A stretch of DNA of 54,356 nt, taken from contig JAFAYQ010000064.1 of the NCBI GenBank assembly GCA_019240215.1, forward strand, positions 1 through 54,356. Reading direction: 5' to 3'. The stretch comes from Actinomycetota bacterium. GTDB taxonomy: Bacteria > Actinomycetota > Actinomycetes > Streptosporangiales > Streptosporangiaceae. This document shows positions 35,934-44,812 of the stretch, one piece after another; the stretch's first letter is position 1, and every line of letters begins with the position of its first letter. The position numbers were made by a program, and so were the translations under genes. Under the pieces are notes generated by a model, which was given only the letters and a program-made list of their open reading frames with translations, did not search any database and was not told where the DNA came from.

Positions 35934-38198
35934 GTGAGCGTCAGCGACCACCCCGCCACCCGGCCGGATCAGAACGGAGCCACCCCCGGCCCGGCCCCCG
36001 TCCTGGTGGCGGGGACCGGCACCGGCTCGGCGGGCTCCGGGGCCGGGACCGCCCTGATCCTGTTCCCGCGCACCGACGCGCTGCCGGCCGCCTGGGCCGG
36101 ACCGGTGACCGCCGGCCTCGACCCGGGCGACGCCGCCCAGCTGCTGGCCGCGGTCCGGCCCTGCCCGCTGCTGCCCGAGCACGGCGAAGGCTGGTTCGGG
36201 CGGCCGGGCCTGGCCGGCCACCGGCTGAGGTCGGAGCCCCAGCCGGCCGGACAGCCGGCCGCCGGACGGGACTGGTCCCCCTTGTTCAAGCCGACCGCGC
36301 TCACCCACGAAGGCGGCCGGGCCCGGATCGAGGCAGCCGACCCCGACGCCGGGCTGCGGCTGGTGACCGAGGCCGAGGCGGTGCCGGGCGGCGCCGTCCG
36401 CGCCCGCCACACGGTGACCAACCTGGGCGCCGACCCGTACGTGGTCGACCAGCTGGAGGTGGTGTTCCCGCTGCCCGGCCGGGTCGAGGAGGTGCTCGAC
36501 TTCACCGGGCGGCAGACCGGCGAGCGGATCCCCCAGCGGCACCGGCTGGGCGACGGCCTGTGGCTGCGGGAAGGGCGCCGCGGCCACACCGGCCACGACG
36601 CGGCCACGATGGAGGTGGCCGGCGTCCCCGGCTTCGGCTTCGGGCACGGCGAGGTCTACGGCGTACACGTGGCCTGGAGCGGCAACACCGTCCACCGGGT
36701 CGAGCGGGTCCCGTCCGGCCTCGGCATCAGCGAGCCGAGGCCCGGGACCGGGGACGGCCCGCGGGAGCGGATGCAGCCGGGGGCGACCACCATCGGCGGC
36801 GGCGAGCTGCTGCTGCCGGGTGAGATCGCGCTGGCCGAAGGCCAGTCCTACACCACCCCGTGGGTGTACCTGGCCGCCAGCGGGGACGGGCTGGACGGCC
36901 TTTCCGGACAGTTCCACGGCTACCTGCGGGCCCAGCCCGCGCACCCGCGCTCCCCGCGCCCGGTCAACCTCAACGTCTGGGAGGCGGTCTACTTCCGGCA
37001 CGACCTGGACACGCTGACCGCGCTGGCCGACGCGGCCGCTGATCTCGGGGTGGAACGCTACGTGCTCGACGACGGCTGGTTCCGCGGGCGCCGCGACGAC
37101 CGGGCCGGGCTGGGCGACTGGTGGGTCGACGAGGACGTCTGGCCCGGTGGCCTGCACCGGCTCATCGACCACGTGCGGTCCCGCGGTCTGGAGTTCGGGC
37201 TGTGGATCGAGCCGGAGATGGTCAACCCGGACTCCGGGCTGTACCGGGCCCACCCGGACTGGATCTTGTCGGCCGGGCACCGGCGGCCGCCGCTGCAGCG
37301 CCACCAGCTGGTCCTCGACCTGACCCGGGCGCCGGTCCGCGACTACCTCCGGGACCGGATCTCGGCCCTGCTCAGCGACTACGACATCTCCTACATCAAG
37401 TGGGACTGCAACCGGGACATCATCGACGCCGGCAGCGGGACGGTGCTGGGCGCCCCGGCCGCCCACGGTCAGGCCCAGGCCGTCTACGACCTGCTGGACG
37501 AGCTGCGGGCCCGCCATCCGCAGGTTGAGTGGGAGTCGTGCGCGGCCGGCGGCGGCCGGATCGACGTGGCCATCCTCGAACGGGTCCAGCGGGTGTGGAC
37601 CTCAGACATGACCGACGCGCTGGCCCGGCAGCCGATCCAGCGCTGGACCGGCCAGCTGGTGCCGCCGGAGTACCTGGGGGCGCACGTGTCGGCGCCATTC
37701 TCGCACCAGACCGGGCGCTACATGCCGATGTCGCTGCGGGGGGCGACCGCCCTGTTCGGCCACTTCGGCATCGAGGCCGACATCACCCAGTCCTCGCCCG
37801 ACGACCTGGCCGAGCTGGCCGACTGGATCCGGCTGTACCAGCGGCACCGGGCGCTCATCCACTCCGGCCGGGTGGTCCGGCTCGACACCGCGGACGACAC
37901 CGCCTGGATGTACGGCGTGGTCGCGGCCGACCGCTCGGCCGCGCTGATGAGCTACGTGCAGCTGGACGAGCCGCGCAACGACCAGCCGGCCGCGCTGCGG
38001 GTCCCCGGCCTCGACCCGGCCCGCCGCTACCGGATCACCGACGTCACCCCCGGTCCGTACCAGCCCCGGCGGCCCAACCTGGGTGAGCCCCGGCCGGGCG
38101 GCTTCACGGTTTCCGGGGCCGCCCTGGCCGAGGTCGGGCTGGCCATCGCCCCCCAGCGCACGCTGACCCCGGTGGTGGTGTTCATCGAGCAGCAGTGA
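35934..38198 (+). CDS. GH36 alpha-galactosidase
   Basis: A 754-residue enzyme hydrolysing terminal alpha-galactosyl residues. An N-terminal beta-supersandwich precedes the catalytic barrel: WEAVYFRHD, YVLDDGWF, then KWDCNRD with nucleophile Asp491 and TSDMTDA with acid/base Asp558; spacing fits GH36. No signal peptide is present, so the sugar is imported intact and cleaved inside. GTG 35934 follows CGGAG. Last gene of the transporter operon. Confidence 0.93.
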   Translation: MSVSDHPATRPDQNGATPGPAPVLVAGTGTGSAGSGAGTALILFPRTDALPAAWAGPVTAGLDPGDAAQLLAAVRPCPLLPEHGEGWFGRPGLAGHRLRSEPQPAGQPAAGRDWSPLFKPTALTHEGGRARIEAADPDAGLRLVTEAEAVPGGAVRARHTVTNLGADPYVVDQLEVVFPLPGRVEEVLDFTGRQTGERIPQRHRLGDGLWLREGRRGHTGHDAATMEVAGVPGFGFGHGEVYGVHVAWSGNTVHRVERVPSGLGISEPRPGTGDGPRERMQPGATTIGGGELLLPGEIALAEGQSYTTPWVYLAASGDGLDGLSGQFHGYLRAQPAHPRSPRPVNLNVWEAVYFRHDLDTLTALADAAADLGVERYVLDDGWFRGRRDDRAGLGDWWVDEDVWPGGLHRLIDHVRSRGLEFGLWIEPEMVNPDSGLYRAHPDWILSAGHRRPPLQRHQLVLDLTRAPVRDYLRDRISALLSDYDISYIKWDCNRDIIDAGSGTVLGAPAAHGQAQAVYDLLDELRARHPQVEWESCAAGGGRIDVAILERVQRVWTSDMTDALARQPIQRWTGQLVPPEYLGAHVSAPFSHQTGRYMPMSLRGATALFGHFGIEADITQSSPDDLAELADWIRLYQRHRALIHSGRVVRLDTADDTAWMYGVVAADRSAALMSYVQLDEPRNDQPAALRVPGLDPARRYRITDVTPGPYQPRRPNLGEPRPGGFTVSGAALAEVGLAIAPQRTLTPVVVFIEQQ

Positions 38199-38204
38199 CG
38201 GCGT

Positions 38205-39422
38205 TCAGCGCAGCGGGCCGAACGCGGCCCGTAGCTCGGCGGCGAATATCTGCGGCTGTTCCCAGGCGGCGAAGTGGCCGCCCTGGTCGGCGTGATGGAA
38301 GTAGAGCAGGTTGTGGTAGGCCTGCTCGGTCCAGGTGCGGGGTGCGGTGACGTACTCGTCGGGGAACACGGTGACGGCCGCGGGCAGGGACACATCGGCG
38401 GCGGCGTAGAAGTTCTTGCCGGTGACCGCCTGCTGCCAGTACAGCCGGGCCGCGGAGGTGGCGGTGTTGGTGAGCCAGTACAGCGAGGTGTTGTCGAGCC
38501 AGTCGTCGCGGGTGATGGCGCCGTAGGACTGCCCGGCGAACAGCTGGGCGAGGTGGGCGTAGGTGCCGGCGTCGTGGTCCAGCAGCCAGGCGGCCAGGCC
38601 GACGGGGGTGTCGGCCAGGCTGTAGCCGATGGTCTGCGGGCGGGTGCCCTGGATGACGCCGTAGCCGCGGTGATAGGTCGCGTCCGCGGTCTGCTGGTAG
38701 GCGTGCTTCTCGGCGTCCGTCAGCTCGGCCGGGGCCGGGTCGCCGTTGCGGATGTGAGCGAGGATGGCGGCTGGGACCATCTGGGCGAAGCTGACGTGGA
38801 TGCCGGCCAGCCCGGTGGCGGCCTGGCGCGCCATCGCGGCCGAGACGGCCGTGCCCCAGTCGCCGCCCTGGGCCACGTAGCGGGTGTATCCGAGGCGGCC
38901 CATCAGCACCGCCCAGGCCCGGGCGATCCGGCCGGGGTCCCAGCCGGCGGTGGCTGGCTTGCCGGAGAACCCGTAGCCGGGCAGTGAGGGGATCACCAGG
39001 TGGAAGGCCTCGGGCGCGCTGCCACCCTGCGCCTCCGGGTGGGTGAGCGGCTCGATGATCTTCAGCTGCTCGATGACCGAGCCCGGCCAGCCGTGGGTGA
39101 CGATCAGCGGCAGCGCGTCCTCGTGCGGAGAGCGCACGTGGATGAAGTGGATCTCCAGTCCGTCGATCTCGGTGGTGAACTGCGGCAGCGCGTTCAGCTT
39201 GGCCTCGCACCGGCGCCAGTCGTAGTCCGTGGCCCAGTAGCTGGCCAGTTCCCGCACGGTCGCGAGCTGCACACCCTGTGACTGATCATCGACCGGTTCT
39301 TGTTCGGGCGGCCGCCACGCCGCGATCCGCCGCCGCAGGTCGGCGACCGCCTCCTCGGCGATGGCGGCCTGGAACGGATGGACGGCCGTGTCTGCATTGG
39401 TGGCGGCGGTGCTGGTGTTCAT
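38205..39422 (-). CDS. epoxide hydrolase (EHN/alpha-beta hydrolase)
   Basis: A 405-residue protein. The N-terminal epoxide-hydrolase domain (AVADLRRRIAAWRPPE, YWATDYDWR) is followed by an alpha/beta-hydrolase core with the oxyanion motif HGWPGS, nucleophile Asp188 in QGGDWGTA and catalytic His in GGHFAAWEQP. This fits microsomal-type epoxide hydrolases, which open epoxides via an Asp ester. Convergent with the alpha-galactosidase with a 6-bp gap. Confidence 0.92.
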   Translation of the reverse strand: MNTSTAATNADTAVHPFQAAIAEEAVADLRRRIAAWRPPEQEPVDDQSQGVQLATVRELASYWATDYDWRRCEAKLNALPQFTTEIDGLEIHFIHVRSPHEDALPLIVTHGWPGSVIEQLKIIEPLTHPEAQGGSAPEAFHLVIPSLPGYGFSGKPATAGWDPGRIARAWAVLMGRLGYTRYVAQGGDWGTAVSAAMARQAATGLAGIHVSFAQMVPAAILAHIRNGDPAPAELTDAEKHAYQQTADATYHRGYGVIQGTRPQTIGYSLADTPVGLAAWLLDHDAGTYAHLAQLFAGQSYGAITRDDWLDNTSLYWLTNTATSAARLYWQQAVTGKNFYAAADVSLPAAVTVFPDEYVTAPRTWTEQAYHNLLYFHHADQGGHFAAWEQPQIFAAELRAAFGPLR

Positions 39423-39648
39423 TGAACTGGATCCCTTCTCGTCGGCCGGCCGGCTGGACGGGGCCGGCAGCTAGCGGTGTGGCCCGCTACCTCACCGTCG
39501 CCCAGCCGGCCGTCGGGCGGACCCGGGAAGGTCACTGGCCGGCACGCGGGGGCTCGCTGGTCGTCTTCATCCTGCGGGTGCTATGGCGGCCGACCGCTCG
39601 GCCGCCTGCGCACCGTAATCCTCCAGCTCGATGTCGGTCGCGAACCGC

Positions 39649-40455
39649 TTACGGACCGCTGACAGGCCTCGGGGCCCCGGCCGGACCAGGGTGACCGTTG
39701 ACAACAGGGTGACCGTTGACCACCTGGCCGGCCGCGGCGCGGTCCGGAGCCCGTTCGGCCCGGCTGTCCGGCCCGGCCAGGCTGAGGGCCGAGGCCGGGC
39801 GGGCCAGGCGGGACGGGACCACGGAGACTGACGGTTCGATCTCGGCCGGAACCGGAAAATCGATCCGGCCGCGCCGCACCCGGTTACCGACCTTGACCCG
39901 GATGTGCTGCTGGTACGACCCACCGGAGTAGCCGTGCCGGACGACCCCGGCCCAGAGCTCCTCCGAGACCGTCAGCACCAGCGACGTCGCCGGCGCCTCC
40001 CGCAGAGCCTGTTTGACCGCCCGCGCCTCCAGGAGCCGGAACGCGACGTCGATGTCATCACCGTAGAAACCCCGGCCGTCGCGGTGGACCTCGCCCGCGT
40101 GGACGACCGCCCGTAGCCGCATCCGCAGCTCCGGCTCGGCCACGGACTGGTTGTAGGCCGCCAGCCGCGCGGTCAGCAGCGGTATCACCTGCGCGAACAG
40201 GACCGTCTTGGGCACATCGTCGTGCGGCCGGATCAGGACCAGAACACCGTCGCCGCGGTCGGCCAGCTCCTCCCGGTGCCGGGAACTGATTCCGGCGGCG
40301 GCCAGGGCCTGCTCGAGCAGCTCGTAAAGGACCCGCCGCAGCCGGCCCTTGGCCGGATTGGTGCGGGTGGTTGACCGCTCGATATCAAGGGCGAAAATCA
40401 ATCGGTGGACCGGGCCGTCGTCCAGCATGGGCACCACCGCGAGCTGACCGATCAT
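39649..40455 (-). CDS. class III nucleotidyl cyclase-like protein
   Basis: A 268-residue protein with a cyclase-homology fold: FALDIERSTTR provides a metal-type Asp and ELADRGDGVLVLI a second acidic turn, followed by RLRAVVHAGEVHRDGRGFYGDDIDVAFRL. The C-terminal 60 residues are a low-complexity Pro/Ala/Gly tail. It lacks clear purine-specifying residues, so catalysis is doubtful. ATG 40455 follows GGAGGAGG. Such proteins often sit beside NB-ARC/TPR proteins in actinomycete conflict or signalling loci, as here. Confidence 0.7.
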   Translation of the reverse strand: MIGQLAVVPMLDDGPVHRLIFALDIERSTTRTNPAKGRLRRVLYELLEQALAAAGISSRHREELADRGDGVLVLIRPHDDVPKTVLFAQVIPLLTARLAAYNQSVAEPELRMRLRAVVHAGEVHRDGRGFYGDDIDVAFRLLEARAVKQALREAPATSLVLTVSEELWAGVVRHGYSGGSYQQHIRVKVGNRVRRGRIDFPVPAEIEPSVSVVPSRLARPASALSLAGPDSRAERAPDRAAAGQVVNGHPVVNGHPGPAGAPRPVSGP

Positions 40456-40578
40456 CGACCCTCCTCCCGGCCTGGCCGTCGGCTGGCTTGAAACCAGCAT
40501 GGCCCCAGGTCGGAGGCCTGCAGGTCCGGTTACGCAAGCGCGGACCACGGTGGACGCCTTTACCTGACCGGCCGTCGA

Positions 40579-40592
40579 TGGACGAATGTCCC
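40579..40592. promoter_or_regulatory. DosR-box-like site between cyclase-like and NB-ARC genes
   Basis: TGGACGAATGTCCC matches 11 of 14 positions of the DosR core, the same score as sites in the dormancy island 18 kb away. It lies in the divergent promoter region. Confidence 0.3.
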
Positions 40593-40684
40593 GTGCGGGC
40601 GGCCGGTGGTGGACGTTCGCAACTTGCCGGTACGCATTGCCGATCGCGTGGACACTTATTGCGACGGTGTACGGCTTTTGACAA

Positions 40685-40702
40685 ACTTACACAGCCGTAA
40701 GT
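40685..40702. promoter_or_regulatory. inverted repeat before the NB-ARC gene
   Basis: Perfect 6-6-6 inverted repeat ACTTAC-N6-GTAAGT, 17 bp upstream of the chosen GTG start and just after a TTGACA (40678-40683). Position fits an operator near the transcription start. Confidence 0.4.
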
Positions 40703-40719
40703 CACGGGGAGGGTCAGCG

Positions 40720-43617
40720 GTGACGGGGATCAAGCGCGAACCAGCTCCGCCCGGGCCGATCGCCTCACTCTACGAGCGGCTCGACGAACTGCACCTCGGG
40801 GCCGGGCTGCCGTCCATGCGGGACATCTCGGCCCGGGCCAGCCACCAGGTCAGCTCGTCGACGGTCCACAACGTATTCGCATTCCGCAATTCCCGGCTTC
40901 CGAAGTGGCCGTTCCTGGAGGCCATTGTCAAAGCGCTGGGCGGGGACCCGGCGGTTTTCCTCGGCCTGTGGAAGGCGGCCGCGCAAGCGGAGAACAACGC
41001 GATCGGACCGTCGGCCCCGATGTCCGAGGACGCGGCGCCGGGCCCGGCCGAGACCAGCTGGCCCCGCCCCGCTCCCCCGGTACCGCACCAGGGGATCTGG
41101 TCGCCGGAGATCCCGTCGCGCAACAGCAACTTCACCGGCCGGGTGGCGGAGCTGCAGGAGCTGCGGGCCAACCTGATCTCCCGGACCCAGCCGACCCCGC
41201 CGGTGCAGGTCATCCTGGGGATGGGCGGGGTCGGTAAGACCGAGATCGCCACCGAGTACGCCCACCTGCACCGGATGGACTACGACATCATCTGGTGGAT
41301 CCGGGCCGAGCAGCCCGACCGGGTCCCGGACGCGCTGGTCAACCTGGGCGAGCGACTGGACCTGAGGCTGGCCACCGCGAACGGGCGCGACCGCGCGATC
41401 AAGGCCGTCCTCGACGCGTTGCAGGCGGGGGTCCGGCCGAACTGGCTGCTGGTCTACGACAACGTCGCCGAGCCGCTGCAGCTGCAGCCGTACCTGCCGG
41501 CCTGCCCGCCGGGCGGCCACGTCATCATCACGGCCCGGCTGCCGGCCTGGCCGGGTTACATCGAGGCCGACACCATCGAGGTGTCGCCGTTCACGGCCGA
41601 CGAGGCGGTCAGCTTCCTACGGCGCCGGGTGCACTCCCTCGCCGCCGACCGGCGCCTGGCCGCCCGGGACGACGAAGAACGCATCGATCAGGCGGAGCGC
41701 CTGGCGGCCACCCTCGGCCACCTGCCGATCGCGATCGAGCACGCGGCCGCCTACCTGAACGAGACCAACCAGAGCGTCGACGACTACCTCGGCCAGTTCG
41801 ACCGTAACGCGCACCAGCTGCTCAGCGAGCAGCCGTCTGAGCTACCGGAGTCGGTGTCGCGGACCTGGACGATGTCCACCGCACTGCTCACCGAGGACGC
41901 TCAGCACCTGTTCAATCTCTGCGCCTTCTTCTCGCCGGAGCCGATCTCGTGCGAGCTGTTGCTGGAGAACGCCAAGGCGGTCACCGATCCGCCCGGTCTG
42001 CGTGAGCTGCTGTCCTCCTCGCCGCGGTTCCGGGCGGCGTCCAGCCAGCTGCGGCGGTTGTCGCTGGTCAAGGTGGACGGGGCCAAGGACCAGATCCAGC
42101 TGCACCGGGTGGTCCAGGCCGCCACCCGCAGCCAGCTGCGCCAGTACCGGTATGACCTGTTCCTGGCCTACCGGTCGGCGGTGGACACCGTGCTGGCGGC
42201 CTCCAACCCCGGCAACCCGGACCGGGCCGCCAACGACGTGGTCTACGACCTGTCGCTGCAGCACCTGGAGTCCGACCGCGACTTCCTGAACACCGGCGAT
42301 CCCGCCCTCCGGCGCCTCATCATCGACCAGATCCGGCGGCTGCAGATGCGCGGCAGCCACACCGAGGCGACCCGGTTCGGCCAGGAGGCCCTCAAGGTGT
42401 GGCGGGAGCGACTCGGCGACGAGCACCTCGACGTGCTGACCTTGGCGGTCGAGGTGGCCATCGCGATGCGGTCCGACGCCCACGCCGCCAATGCCCGCGA
42501 TCTCATCCGGGACACGCTGCGGATCCTCAAGGAGCGATACGGCGAGGACCACGAGGTGACGCTGCTGTGCAACAACACCCACGGCGCCGACCTCCGCAGC
42601 GGCGGTCAGCTGGCCGAGGCGCTGGACCTGGACCTGAGCCTGCTGCCGCGGTTCGAGCGGGTGTTTGGCACCGACCACACCCGGACCATGAACGTCCGGA
42701 ACAACATCGCCGCTGACTACCGGCGGCTCGGCCGCCACGAGGAGGCCCTGCAGACCGACCGGCAGACCTACCGCGACCGGGAGAACAAGCTCGGCCCCGA
42801 TGATCCGGTCACCCTCGGGTCACTCGACTCGGTCAGCCGCGACTTGCGCGACCTGGGCCGCTATCAGGAATCGCTGGACGTGGCGCGCAAGGTGGTGGAG
42901 GGCTTCGCGGCCAACCGGGCGGGAGAAAACCTGTACTGGCTGAACGCCCGCAAGAGCTTTGCGGTCGCGCTGCGCAAGGCCGGCTACCACTGGGAGGCGC
43001 TGCACGAAAGCGAGGAGGTGTTCCAGCGGTACCGGGACTACCTCGGCCTGCACCACACCTACACCCTTCGGGCCGCGACCAACCTGGTCAACGACCGGCG
43101 CGCGGTGGGCGAGCTGGCGCAGGCCGAAGTCCTCGGCCGCGAGGTGGAGGAGCAGTGCCAGACGGTCAGATCTCCGTCCGACCTCAGCTACGCCGCGCAA
43201 GTCAGCCTGGCGTCCGTGCTGCGGGCGGCCGGGCAGCTGGCGGAAGCCACCCGATTCGACCGTAGGGCCCGGGATGGGCTGGTCAACGCCTATGGGGATG
43301 TGCACCCGTTCAGCCTCGAGGCCACGATCAACTACGCCTCCGACCTCGCCGCCGGCGATGACCTGGCCGGCGCGATCCAGATCGGGCACGAAACCATGGA
43401 GAGCTGCTGGGCCTCCCTCGGCCAAGACCATCCGGTGACGCTGATGGCGACCGCCAACCTGGCCCTCGACGAGGCCGCCGCGGGCAACGCGGCCGTCGCC
43501 GAGACGCTTCTTTCCGGTGCGCTGCGCCGCTACGCCGATCTGCTGACCACCGAGCACCCGGAGGCCCGGGCGGCGGCCGCCCGGAAACGGCTCACCGCGG
43601 AGATTGAGCCGTACTGA
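40720..43617 (+). CDS. HTH / NB-ARC / TPR protein
   Basis: A 965-residue STAND-type ATPase. Residues 1-70 contain an HTH-like segment (MRDISARASHQVSSSTVHNV). The NB-ARC domain has P-loop GMGGVGKT at 167-174, Walker B-type LLVYDN, and a winged-helix region. From about residue 500 a long array of TPR/Kinesin-light-chain-like repeats follows (EEALQTDRQTYRDRENKLGPDDP type). GTG 40720 follows GGGGAGGG; an upstream in-frame start lacks similarity. It resembles the TPR protein associated with FxSxx peptide systems, and the fxsA-HEXXH-fxsB genes converge on it. A sensor or regulatory role is inferred. Confidence 0.85.
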   Translation: MTGIKREPAPPGPIASLYERLDELHLGAGLPSMRDISARASHQVSSSTVHNVFAFRNSRLPKWPFLEAIVKALGGDPAVFLGLWKAAAQAENNAIGPSAPMSEDAAPGPAETSWPRPAPPVPHQGIWSPEIPSRNSNFTGRVAELQELRANLISRTQPTPPVQVILGMGGVGKTEIATEYAHLHRMDYDIIWWIRAEQPDRVPDALVNLGERLDLRLATANGRDRAIKAVLDALQAGVRPNWLLVYDNVAEPLQLQPYLPACPPGGHVIITARLPAWPGYIEADTIEVSPFTADEAVSFLRRRVHSLAADRRLAARDDEERIDQAERLAATLGHLPIAIEHAAAYLNETNQSVDDYLGQFDRNAHQLLSEQPSELPESVSRTWTMSTALLTEDAQHLFNLCAFFSPEPISCELLLENAKAVTDPPGLRELLSSSPRFRAASSQLRRLSLVKVDGAKDQIQLHRVVQAATRSQLRQYRYDLFLAYRSAVDTVLAASNPGNPDRAANDVVYDLSLQHLESDRDFLNTGDPALRRLIIDQIRRLQMRGSHTEATRFGQEALKVWRERLGDEHLDVLTLAVEVAIAMRSDAHAANARDLIRDTLRILKERYGEDHEVTLLCNNTHGADLRSGGQLAEALDLDLSLLPRFERVFGTDHTRTMNVRNNIAADYRRLGRHEEALQTDRQTYRDRENKLGPDDPVTLGSLDSVSRDLRDLGRYQESLDVARKVVEGFAANRAGENLYWLNARKSFAVALRKAGYHWEALHESEEVFQRYRDYLGLHHTYTLRAATNLVNDRRAVGELAQAEVLGREVEEQCQTVRSPSDLSYAAQVSLASVLRAAGQLAEATRFDRRARDGLVNAYGDVHPFSLEATINYASDLAAGDDLAGAIQIGHETMESCWASLGQDHPVTLMATANLALDEAAAGNAAVAETLLSGALRRYADLLTTEHPEARAAAARKRLTAEIEPY

Positions 43618-44812
43618 GCCGGGCCAGGTCGCCGAGCACCCGGCCGCGCACGTGCTCGATCAGCCGCTTGAGATCGTCGCAGTACACCGACGGATGCCGG
43701 AAGCCCGACCCGGCCCGGTAGCGGTGCGGATACAGGCCGCCGCCGCAGACGTCCAGCACCGGGCACCGCTGACACTGCTCGGCCAGCGCGTCGACGCCGA
43801 GCTGGCGGGCCACGGTGGTGGGGTGGTCGAGCGCGGCGTCGAAGGCGTCGGTGGCCACGTGCAGGCCGGTGTCGGCCGACCCCGCGTAGGTGGAGCTGAG
43901 CGAGTCGAGCTGCTTGATCGAGCCGTCGGTGTCGACCACGATCAGCGTGCTCGGCTGCAGCCCCAGTCCCTCCACGCCACTGAGGCCACCCAGGACCAGC
44001 TGGATCAGCTCAGAGAACAGCCGGATCCGGGTCTCGTGCACCGGCGCCCCGTACCAGCGCTCGAAGATCGCGATCAGCCAGTCGGCGTAGCCGGTGCCCG
44101 GCGGCGGGCAGTCCCAGTGCGCGTGCGGGAGCAGCAGGTCGAGGGCGGGCGGCTGGAACTCCAGCATGGCCTCGTAGGTGGTGACCGGGTCGTTGCCGGT
44201 GTCGATCGTGCACAGCAGCCCGGCGTAGATGTCGCGGAAGCCCGGTGATGCGAGCAGCCGGAGGCCCTCGGCGACGTCGGCGAAGCTGTTGCGCCCGCTC
44301 GGGTACTTCCGGTGGCGGCCGGTGGCCTCGGCGTCGCCGTCCAGGCTGACCCCGACCCGGATGCCGAGCTGCCGCAGCGTCTCCAGCATGGCTGGCCGCA
44401 GCAGCGTCCCGTTGGTCTGCAGGCCGAGGTTGACCTGGGCCGGCACCCGGTCCCGGAGCGTGCCCACCAGGTCGTCCAGCCCGGCGGGACCGGCCAGCAG
44501 CGGCTCGCCACCGTGCAGGATGACCTCGACGCTGCTCAGGTCGTGGGCGCGGACGTGTTCACCGATCCGATCGGCCACCTGCCCGACCACGACCGGGTCC
44601 ATCCGCCGGGGCAGCCGAGACCAGCCGCGTTCGGCCATCTCGTAGACGTAGCAGTAGGTACAGGCCAGATTGCAGCGGCTGTGCACCTTGAGAATGAACT
44701 GCTGGAACGGAATCGGCGGGCGCCCGCCGGCCCGCACGGCCGCGACGTCCAGGTCCAGGTACGGCCACGGCGCCGGATGGACCGGGGTAACGGCGACGGC
44801 GACGCCGGTCAC
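43592..44812 (-). CDS. fxsB: FxsB-like radical SAM/SPASM peptide maturase
   Basis: A 406-residue radical SAM enzyme. CNLACTYC (Cys47, 51, 54) binds the SAM 4Fe-4S cluster; HGGEPLL follows; a C-terminal Cys-rich SPASM region (CQRCPVLDVCGGGLYPHRY, then YCDDL) binds auxiliary clusters. FxsB enzymes form three-residue cyclophane crosslinks in the C-terminus of FxsA peptides. GTG 44812 is preferred because it makes a GTGA overlap with the HEXXH gene; GTG 44821 is also possible. Its 3' end overlaps the convergent NB-ARC gene by 26 bp. Confidence 0.9.
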   Translation of the reverse strand: MTGVAVAVTPVHPAPWPYLDLDVAAVRAGGRPPIPFQQFILKVHSRCNLACTYCYVYEMAERGWSRLPRRMDPVVVGQVADRIGEHVRAHDLSSVEVILHGGEPLLAGPAGLDDLVGTLRDRVPAQVNLGLQTNGTLLRPAMLETLRQLGIRVGVSLDGDAEATGRHRKYPSGRNSFADVAEGLRLLASPGFRDIYAGLLCTIDTGNDPVTTYEAMLEFQPPALDLLLPHAHWDCPPPGTGYADWLIAIFERWYGAPVHETRIRLFSELIQLVLGGLSGVEGLGLQPSTLIVVDTDGSIKQLDSLSSTYAGSADTGLHVATDAFDAALDHPTTVARQLGVDALAEQCQRCPVLDVCGGGLYPHRYRAGSGFRHPSVYCDDLKRLIEHVRGRVLGDLARLSTAQSPR

